Shown piece after piece: positions 28,852 through 34,420 of a stretch of 34,420 nt of DNA; within the stretch, counting starts at the first letter, position 1, and each line of letters starts with the position of its first letter. The notes under the pieces are model-generated. The model was not told where the DNA came from. It searched no databases and saw nothing but the letters and a program-made list of their open reading frames with translations. Location: positions 1 to 34,420 of the forward strand of contig NZ_JBBEOI010000017.1 in the NCBI RefSeq assembly GCF_037860755.1, read 5' to 3'. The DNA comes from Aquipuribacter hungaricus. GTDB taxonomy: Bacteria > Actinomycetota > Actinomycetes > Actinomycetales > JBBAYJ01. A program made the position numbers and the translations under genes.

Positions 28852-29994
28852 TCACTCGCCGCCCTCGGCCAGCTCGACCACGCCCTTCTCGAAGTCCTCG
28901 CCGCGGACGTCGAGGCCCTCCTCCTCCAGAGCCGCCACGGCCGCCTCGGCGAAGCTGCTGTCGTACACGTCGTCGCCGACCTCGGCGCCCTCGAGCTCCG
29001 GGATCTGCGTGGTCGCGACCTCGACGGTCTGCGCCCACGCGGCCGGGTCCATGACGCCGATGCCCTGCGGCGACGGCCAGATGAGCGCGTTGACCTCGTT
29101 GAGCTGCCACGCCTGGTGGCTCGCGCCCAGCGTCGGGCCGGCGTCCAGGACGTGGTCCAGGCACGCGTCGCCCTCGTCCCGGCAGAACACCCAGCCCTTG
29201 GCGGTCCCGCGCAGGAACGCCTCGATGGTGTCGCCCTCGCTCGCGGCGTAGTCCTCGGTGACCCACAGGGAGTCCTGGAGCATGGCCGTGCCGACCTCGT
29301 TGAAGTCGATGACGGTGAAGTCCTCGGGCGTGTACAGCTCGCCGGTCTCGGGGTCGACCGCCTCGAGCAGCTGCGCGTACTCGTTGTAGACCATGGCCTC
29401 CGCGGCGTCGAGCTCGCCGGACAGCAGCCCCTCCATGTCGAAGTTCTGGGCGACGAGCTCGACGTCGGACAGCCCGGCCTGCTCGATGGCGGCCGTCAGC
29501 TCGTACTCGTTGCCGAAGCCCCAGTTGCCGACCGTCTTCCCGGCCCAGTCCTCGGGCGCCTCGATGCCGTCCTCGGCCCGGCTCACCATGAGGGTGCCGG
29601 AGCGCTGGTACACCTGCCCGACGTTGACCAGACCGGCGTCCTCGGTGTTGCTCACCAGCGCCTTGGGCACCCACGCGATGCCGAACTCGGCGCCGCCGGT
29701 GGCCACGACCTGCTGCGGGACGATGTCCACCGCGCCCTCGATGATCTCGACGTCGAGGCCCTCCTCCTCGTAGAAGCCCTCGGCGACGGCGGCGTAGTAG
29801 CCGGCGAACTGGGCCTGGGCGAACCACTGCAGCTGCAGGCTGACGGGGGTGAGCTCGTCGCCCGCCGCCCCGCTCGCGTCGCTGCCGGCCTCGGCGGGCT
29901 CGTCGGTGTCGCCCCCGCCGCAGGCGGCCAGGGCGAGCGAGGCGACGGCGGCCAGGGCGACGACCTGGCCGAGCGTGCGAGAGCGTGCTGTCAC
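28852..29994 (-). CDS. ABC transporter substrate-binding lipoprotein, NMT1/ThiY-like
   Basis: The 380-residue product has a signal peptide with lipobox LAAC (C25), an acidic linker, then LQLQWFAQAQFAGYYAAVAE and GFYEEEGLDVEI, the hallmark of the NMT1/THI5-like binding proteins (ThiY and relatives) that bind pyrimidine-type thiamine precursors, riboflavin or other heterocycles. GGAGG lies 7 nt before GTG 29994. It is the last gene of a four-gene importer operon, 52 nt after the second permease. No TPP riboswitch precedes the operon and no thiamine gene is near, so the ligand is open. Confidence 0.85.
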   Translation of the reverse strand: MTARSRTLGQVVALAAVASLALAACGGGDTDEPAEAGSDASGAAGDELTPVSLQLQWFAQAQFAGYYAAVAEGFYEEEGLDVEIIEGAVDIVPQQVVATGGAEFGIAWVPKALVSNTEDAGLVNVGQVYQRSGTLMVSRAEDGIEAPEDWAGKTVGNWGFGNEYELTAAIEQAGLSDVELVAQNFDMEGLLSGELDAAEAMVYNEYAQLLEAVDPETGELYTPEDFTVIDFNEVGTAMLQDSLWVTEDYAASEGDTIEAFLRGTAKGWVFCRDEGDACLDHVLDAGPTLGASHQAWQLNEVNALIWPSPQGIGVMDPAAWAQTVEVATTQIPELEGAEVGDDVYDSSFAEAAVAALEEEGLDVRGEDFEKGVVELAEGGE

Positions 29995-30046
29995 GTGGGA
30001 CCTCCGGGGTGGCGGGGCAGGTAGGGGACCGTGCGGGCCCGGCGGC

Positions 30047-30826
30047 TCACGCCGCGGACCGGACCGAGACGTGCCAGGGCATCGTGCGGCGCTCCAGGAG
30101 GACGACCGCCACGTACAGCGCGATGCCGAAGCACGAGGCGAGGACGATGGCCGCCCAGGCGTCGGGGAACTGGAAGAGGGCCGCCTTGCTGGTGATGTAC
30201 TGCCCGAGCCGGTCCTGCGGGCCGCCGAAGTACTCCTTGACGATCGCCCCGATGAGGCTGAGCGGGGCGGCGACCTTGAGCGCGGAGAACAGGAACGGCA
30301 GCGCGGTCGGCAGCTGCAGGCGCAGCAGGTCGGAGCGGCGGCTGCTGGCGTAGGAGGCCATGAGCTCGCGCTGCGACGTCGTCGACGACAGCAGCCCGCG
30401 GAGCATGTTGATCATCACGGGGAAGAAGACGAGGACCGCGACCACCCCGACCGTCCCGAACGGGTTGAGCAGGCCGAACCAGGCGTTGGCGACCGGGGCC
30501 AGGACGATGATCGGCATGGAGTTCAGCGCCACGGCCAGCGGCAGGGCGCCGCGCCTGACGCCCGCCCAGCGTGCCGAGGCGAAGGCGGCCAGCACGGCGA
30601 GCACGGACCCGAGCAGCAGCCCGCCGACCGCTCCGGCGAAGGTGGCCAGCCCGGCCGTGCCCAGGGTCGGCCACTCCTCCACCATCGCGAGCACCACCCG
30701 CGACGGGGCCGGCAGGACGAACGACGGCACCCCGCCCAGACGGAGGGCGACCTCGAGCACGACCAGCGTGCCGACGAAGAGCACGAGCGCCGGCGCGGCC
30801 GCCCGCAGCCTCGTCGTGGTGCTCAC
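30047..30826 (-). CDS. ABC importer permease (second of two)
   Basis: The 259-residue product has about six hydrophobic spans and the permease coupling motif region ELMASYASSRRSDLLRLQLP (EAA-loop), typical of the SsuC/TauC/ThiX group. GTG 30826 overlaps the ATPase stop (GTGA). It differs clearly from the first permease of the operon, suggesting a heterodimeric channel. Confidence 0.88.
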   Translation of the reverse strand: MSTTTRLRAAAPALVLFVGTLVVLEVALRLGGVPSFVLPAPSRVVLAMVEEWPTLGTAGLATFAGAVGGLLLGSVLAVLAAFASARWAGVRRGALPLAVALNSMPIIVLAPVANAWFGLLNPFGTVGVVAVLVFFPVMINMLRGLLSSTTSQRELMASYASSRRSDLLRLQLPTALPFLFSALKVAAPLSLIGAIVKEYFGGPQDRLGQYITSKAALFQFPDAWAAIVLASCFGIALYVAVVLLERRTMPWHVSVRSAA

Positions 30827-31662
30827 GCGGGCGCCGGTCCCGCCGCGGCGCGGGAGAGCGCGTCGACGTGGCGCAGGGCGTCCCGCACCCGCGTCGTCAG
30901 CTCGAAGAAGTGCTGCTCCTCGCGCGTGCCGTCGTCGCGCTCGCGGGGCAGGTCGACGTCCACGACCTCGGCGATCCGGCCGGGCCGCGGCGACATGACG
31001 ACCACCCGGGTCGACAGGAAGACCGCCTCGGGGATGGAGTGCGTGACGAAGACGATGGTCGTGCCGCTGTCGCGCCAGATCTGCAGCAGCTCGGCCTGCA
31101 TCCGCTCGCGGGTCATCTCGTCCAGGGCACCGAACGGCTCGTCCATGAGCAGGATCGCGGGCCGGAACGCCAGCGCCCGGGCGATCGCCACGCGCTGCTG
31201 CATCCCGCCGGACAGCTGCCAGGGGTAGGCGTCGGCGAAGTCCCCGAGCCCGACCAGGCGGAGCATCTCCAGCGCACGGGCACGTCGCTCCGCCTTCGCG
31301 ACGCCCATGATCACCAGCGGCAGCTCGACGTTGGCGGCGACCTTGCGCCAGTCCAGCAGCGTCGCGGCCTGGAAGACCATCCCGTACCGCCGGCCGAGGC
31401 GGGCCTGCGCGGCGGTGCCGCCGTTGACCTGCAGCTCGCCGGAGGTGGGGACGAGCAGGTCCGCGAGCAGCCGCAGCAGCGTGGACTTGCCGCAGCCGGA
31501 CGGGCCGATGAGGGACACGAGCTCGCCGGGGGCGACGGTGAGGTCGATGCCCTCCAGCGCGGTGACCGGCCGGGGGCCGCCGGCGCCGAAGACCATGCCG
31601 ACGTCGCGCAGCCGCAGCGCCGGGGTGCCGGCCGGGGTGCCGGCGGCGGGGACGGCGCTCAC
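30823..31662 (-). CDS. ABC importer ATP-binding protein
   Basis: The 279-residue product energises the importer. It has Walker A GPSGCGKST (53-61), a Q-loop (MVFQAATLLDWRKV), the signature LSGGMQQRVAIARAL, Walker B ILLMDEPFGALDE and the switch histidine (VTHSIPEAVF), all of the SsuB/TauB/ThiZ type. GTG 31662 overlaps the first permease's stop; its stop overlaps the second permease's start, so all three are translationally coupled. Confidence 0.94.
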   Translation of the reverse strand: MSAVPAAGTPAGTPALRLRDVGMVFGAGGPRPVTALEGIDLTVAPGELVSLIGPSGCGKSTLLRLLADLLVPTSGELQVNGGTAAQARLGRRYGMVFQAATLLDWRKVAANVELPLVIMGVAKAERRARALEMLRLVGLGDFADAYPWQLSGGMQQRVAIARALAFRPAILLMDEPFGALDEMTRERMQAELLQIWRDSGTTIVFVTHSIPEAVFLSTRVVVMSPRPGRIAEVVDVDLPRERDDGTREEQHFFELTTRVRDALRHVDALSRAAAGPAPA

Positions 31663-32624
31663 CGGGCGCCCGCCGCGACGGGGGCTGCGGGGGCGGTGGG
31701 GATCACGGGCACGAGCGTGGTCATGGCGACGGTCTCCGTCGGGTCGTCGTGGCGGAGCGGGGCGGGGACGACGAGCCGCTCGACGAGGGCCACGAGGCCG
31801 ACGAAGACGATGCCGAGCAGCGCGGACACGAGCACCGAGGCGAACAGCTTCTCGGGGGCGGCGGAGAAGCTCGACGCGAAGCCGAGGATCGCCCGGCCGA
31901 GGCCCTCCGACTGCCCGGCCGGCAGCTCGCCGACGATGGCGCCGATGATCGACGCGGTCGCGGCGATGCGCAGGGCCGGGAACAGGTAGGGCAGCGCAGC
32001 GGGCAGCTGGAGCTGCAGCAGGACCGTGCGGGGCGGGGCGGCGTAGGAGCGCATGAGCTCCGTGGCGGTGGCGGCGGGGGAGCGCAGGCCGCGGACGGCG
32101 CCGATGGTCACCGGGTAGAAGCTGAGGTACGCCGAGACGAACGCGACCGCGCACCACGTCGGCAGCCCGGCCCGCCCGCCCCAGATGACGACGATCGGGG
32201 CGATGGCGAGGATCGGCACGGTCTGGCTGCCGATGACGTAGGGCAGCAGGCTCCGCTCGGCGAGCCTCGACCGGACCAGCAGGACGGCGACCAGCAGGCC
32301 GACGACCGAGCCGACGACGAAGCCGACGAGCGCGATCCGCCAGGTGAACAGCGCCGCCTGGAGCAGGATCGTGCCGAGCAGGTCCTCGCCGCCGCGGCGG
32401 GCGGGGGCGAACAGGACGGCGACGATCTCCCAGACGTGGGGCATCGAGCGGTCGTCGGGACGCACCGGCAGGCGGACCCCGGTGCCGGGCCACACCCCGC
32501 CGAGCGCCTGGCCGACGGCCTTGTAGCCCTCCCACAGCAGGGCGCCGACGAGCAGCAGGGCGGCGACGGAGCCGCCGGTCCGCAGGGCGGTGCCGGCGCC
32601 CGCCGGAGGTCTGCTGGCTGCCAC
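31659..32624 (-). CDS. ABC importer permease (first of two)
   Basis: The 321-residue product has a first membrane span at about 16-32, a 50-residue outside loop, then five more spans with the coupling loop ELMRSYAAPPRTVLLQLQLP. The C-terminal ~30 residues are an Ala/Pro/Val tail. GTG 32624 starts the operon permease-ATPase-permease-binding protein. Upstream on the minus strand, TTGTCA, a 17-nt spacer and CAGGTT form a weak candidate promoter. No riboswitch was recognised in the 160 nt before it. Confidence 0.86.
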   Translation of the reverse strand: MAASRPPAGAGTALRTGGSVAALLLVGALLWEGYKAVGQALGGVWPGTGVRLPVRPDDRSMPHVWEIVAVLFAPARRGGEDLLGTILLQAALFTWRIALVGFVVGSVVGLLVAVLLVRSRLAERSLLPYVIGSQTVPILAIAPIVVIWGGRAGLPTWCAVAFVSAYLSFYPVTIGAVRGLRSPAATATELMRSYAAPPRTVLLQLQLPAALPYLFPALRIAATASIIGAIVGELPAGQSEGLGRAILGFASSFSAAPEKLFASVLVSALLGIVFVGLVALVERLVVPAPLRHDDPTETVAMTTLVPVIPTAPAAPVAAGAR

Positions 32625-32766
32625 GGCGTCAACCTGTCGCAGCCGGTGCGCCGTGACAAGGTCCCCGAGGTTCCATTCGTGTGACGGCTGGTCCCGGCTT
32701 CGACGCCGGGCCCGCGGACGGGCCGGTCGGGTCAGCGCGGGACGCGTGCGGGGGACCGTGCCGTAT

Positions 32767-32783
32767 CGGGCCGGGTCGGCCCG
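32767..32783 (-). terminator. Small hairpin after the pseudo-helicase gene
   Basis: CGGGCC (32767-32772) pairs with GGCCCG (32778-32783) around a 5-nt loop, 3 nt after the stop of the minus-strand gene. A second stem, CCCGGC (32693-32698) / GCCGGG (32705-32710), follows further on. Confidence 0.45.
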
Positions 32784-32786
32784 TGC

Positions 32787-34420
32787 TCAGCCGACGTGGA
32801 CGACGCCGCCGGAGAAGTAGGGGTCGGTGCGGCGGACGAGCCCGTCGTCGCCGCGCCGGTAGCCGGCGCTGAGGCCGAGCCGCCAGTCGCAGCGGTCGTC
32901 GAGCGCGGGGGACAGGCTGGGGGCGCCGAAGCGTTCGGCGTCGACGGCTACCAGCAGCTCGGCGGCGGGCCTGGCCCGGGTCTCGTCCCGGGCGTGGGCG
33001 CGCGCGGTCGTCACCAGGACCTCGCGGGGGCCGGGCGCGTCGCCGGGGCGCGGGGTGCCGGTGAGGACGTCGGCGTGGGGCAGGTGCTCGCGGAGCGCGT
33101 CGGCCCACACCGTGACGTCCTGGCGGCGGGGGGCCACCACGACGACCGGCCGGCCGCGGCCGGCGACGTGGTGCAGCGCGGCGACGCCGAGCAGGAGGCG
33201 CTGCCGGTCGTCCGCGGCCACGACGACGCCGCGGCCGCCGGCGAGCACCCACTGCTGGAGGGCGAGCAGGCCGGCCTCGTCGAGCCCGACCTCCTCGGCC
33301 GAGGCGACGAACGCGTGCGAGGCGGCGGTGCCCAGGCGCGTCGCGCGCCGGGCGAGGTCGTCGGCGTGGTCCTGCAGGACGGCGCGGGTGACGCCGAGCA
33401 GACCGGCGGCCGGGCGTGCGCGCACCTCGGTGCGCAGCAGGGCGACCTCCTCGCGCAGGAGCACCGTCTCCGACCGGTGGCCGACGAGCAGCTCGGCGAG
33501 CAGACCGCGCGTGGCGGCGAGCTCGCCGGCGAGGAGCTCGACGGCGCGGGTGGCCGGGTCCGAGGGGGTGGTCGGGGCGCTCGTGGCGGTGGGGGCCACG
33601 GCGGTCGGGGTGGTGGTGGTCGGGGTGGTGGTGGTCGGGGTGCTGGCGGTCGACGTGATGGCGGGGTCGGCAACCGCGCCACCGGCCGGACCTGTCGGCG
33701 CGGTGACCGACTGCGTGGGGATCGAGGTGGCCGGCTGACGGGCGGGAGCGGAGGTCGCCACGTCCGTCGTGCGCGGGACGGGCGGAGCGGCCGGCGTCGG
33801 GATCGACGTCGGGGCGACGGGCTGCGCGGGGGCCGGCGCGGTGAGCCCCGGCGCGGTCCGTGCCGGCACGCCGGCGGCAGCCAGCCGGCCCTGGGCGACA
33901 GCACCGAGGAACGTCGCCGGCGAGGAGACGCCGGCGGGGAGGCCGGGCGCCTGTGCCGCTGCCCCGCCGGTCACGGCGGGCGCAGCAGCTGGCGGACGAG
34001 GAGTACCGGACGTCGCGGCCGCGATCGCCTCGGCCGCCGTGAGGGGCGGGGCTGCCGGCAGGGGGAAGACCGGCGGCACGGAGGGTCGTGTCCCGGCCGC
34101 GGGACGAGGCGCCCCTGCCGACGGCCCGGGTCGCGCGACACCGGGAGGCGAGGGACGGGGACCGCCCGGGGGAGGCCCGGGACGGGGTGCGACGGCACCA
34201 GGCGTGCTGCGCGCCGCCGCCGAGGACTGGACGTCCGAGGTCCGGAGGGCGCCGGGCGCAGGGGCCGGCGCGTCCGTGGCCGGGCGGGGAGAGCCCGGGG
34301 GAGCCGGTACAGGCCGGCCGGTCGACGACATGCTCAGCGACTGGCCGCCGGTGCTCAGCGGACGCGCTGCGCCCGCGGGCCCGTCGGACGGGGCGCTCCG
34401 AGGGGCGGGGGTGCGGACCG
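32787..34420 (-). CDS. Pro/Ala/Thr-rich protein with coiled coil and degenerate SF2-helicase N-lobe (5' end possibly outside window)
   Basis: The first ATG in the window is 34331, giving 514 residues, but the frame stays open to the right edge with the same Pro/Ser/Ala composition and no ribosome site precedes 34331, so the true start may lie outside. Numbering from 34331: residues 1-255 are disordered and Pro/Ala/Thr-rich; about 262-310 is a coiled coil (ELLAGELAATRGLLAELLVG); about 340-514 resembles the first RecA-like lobe of DEAD/DEAH SF2 helicases (VVVVAPRRQDVTVWADALRE, EVLVTTARAH). The expected ATP-binding GxGKT is missing (VVAADDRQRLLLG), the DExH box is D464-A-E-R467, and motif III SAT is S488-A-G490, within WRLGLSAGYRRGDDG and DPYFSGGVVHVG. 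It stops there, with no second helicase lobe. It is therefore probably not an ATPase; a nucleic-acid or protein-binding role is inferred. Confidence 0.7.
   Translation of the reverse strand, partial: VRTPAPRSAPSDGPAGAARPLSTGGQSLSMSSTGRPVPAPPGSPRPATDAPAPAPGALRTSDVQSSAAARSTPGAVAPRPGPPPGGPRPSPPGVARPGPSAGAPRPAAGTRPSVPPVFPLPAAPPLTAAEAIAAATSGTPRPPAAAPAVTGGAAAQAPGLPAGVSSPATFLGAVAQGRLAAAGVPARTAPGLTAPAPAQPVAPTSIPTPAAPPVPRTTDVATSAPARQPATSIPTQSVTAPTGPAGGAVADPAITSTASTPTTTTPTTTTPTAVAPTATSAPTTPSDPATRAVELLAGELAATRGLLAELLVGHRSETVLLREEVALLRTEVRARPAAGLLGVTRAVLQDHADDLARRATRLGTAASHAFVASAEEVGLDEAGLLALQQWVLAGGRGVVVAADDRQRLLLGVAALHHVAGRGRPVVVVAPRRQDVTVWADALREHLPHADVLTGTPRPGDAPGPREVLVTTARAHARDETRARPAAELLVAVDAERFGAPSLSPALDDRCDWRLGLSAGYRRGDDGLVRRTDPYFSGGVVHVG
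33604..33642. repeat. 15-bp tandem repeat in the Thr/Pro linker
   Basis: GTCGGGGTGGTGGTG occurs at 33604-33618 and 33619-33633, with a third partial copy from 33634. On the coding strand it makes a repeated TTTTP pentapeptide, frame-neutral if the copy number changes. Confidence 0.75.

Noticed and set aside
32625-32786. TPP riboswitch before the ThiY-like importer
   Set aside because: Neither the CUGAGA nor the UGAACCUGAUC-type conserved elements occur on the minus strand of this gap.

Overview
The window is very GC-rich DNA (well over 70 % in most stretches, with many GTG starts and 1-4 nt gene overlaps) from an actinobacterium. The gene families suggest a Micrococcales, Cellulomonas-like organism: actinobacterial-type recC-recB-recD, a DUF6318 lipoprotein beside a PKD-domain secreted protein, a LacI-led araBDA operon, a stand-alone topoisomerase IB and a PKD/PA-type secretome. 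The genus is inferred, not shown. No rRNA, tRNA, CRISPR array, insertion sequence, integrase or phage gene was seen.

Layout. (1) 1-10.9 kb, all on the minus strand: recC, recB and recD joined by 4-nt overlaps, then a LysR-type regulator 16 nt after recD, a kynurenine-formamidase-like cyclase family enzyme, and the start of a small CBU_0592-like membrane protein that runs off the left edge. (2) 10.9-15.7 kb, minus strand: an intact MDR oxidoreductase and its terminator, a second MDR gene broken by two single-base frameshifts, then three secreted proteins linked by ATGA overlaps: a DUF6318 lipoprotein, a PKD-like exported protein and a lipoprotein class A beta-lactamase. About 700 bp across the first two of these is markedly poorer in GC than everything around it. 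(3) 15.9-19.2 kb: a secreted beta-helix-like protein (+), an unlisted 56-residue protein (-) with a good stress-sigma-type promoter, topoisomerase IB (+), and a coiled-coil protein (-) whose stop codon overlaps that of the topoisomerase. (4) 19.2-22.6 kb: a 305-nt divergent intergenic region with a perfect 16-bp inverted repeat, then a large secreted subtilase with a PA domain. (5) 22.6-28.8 kb (+): operator, lacI-type repressor, araB, araD, araA and an aldo/keto reductase, all overlapping, ended by a nested two-way terminator. (6) 28.8-32.6 kb (-): an NMT1/ThiY-like ABC importer with two different permeases, an ATPase and a lipoprotein binding protein. (7) 32.8 kb to the right edge (-): a proline/alanine/threonine-rich protein with a coiled coil and a lone, degenerate SF2-helicase N-lobe.

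How they work together. RecBCD processes DNA ends. The ara genes convert L-arabinose to L-ribulose, then L-ribulose-5-phosphate, then D-xylulose-5-phosphate under a self-encoded repressor; no arabinose transporter or arabinosidase is in view. The importer probably takes up a small heterocycle (thiamine-pyrimidine-like), but its substrate cannot be read from sequence. The exported proteins (beta-lactamase operon, beta-helix protein, subtilase) form a cell-surface theme. The least understood items are the pseudo-helicase, the secreted DUF6318-PKD-beta-lactamase operon with its GC mosaic, and the inverted-repeat promoter region at 19.2 kb.
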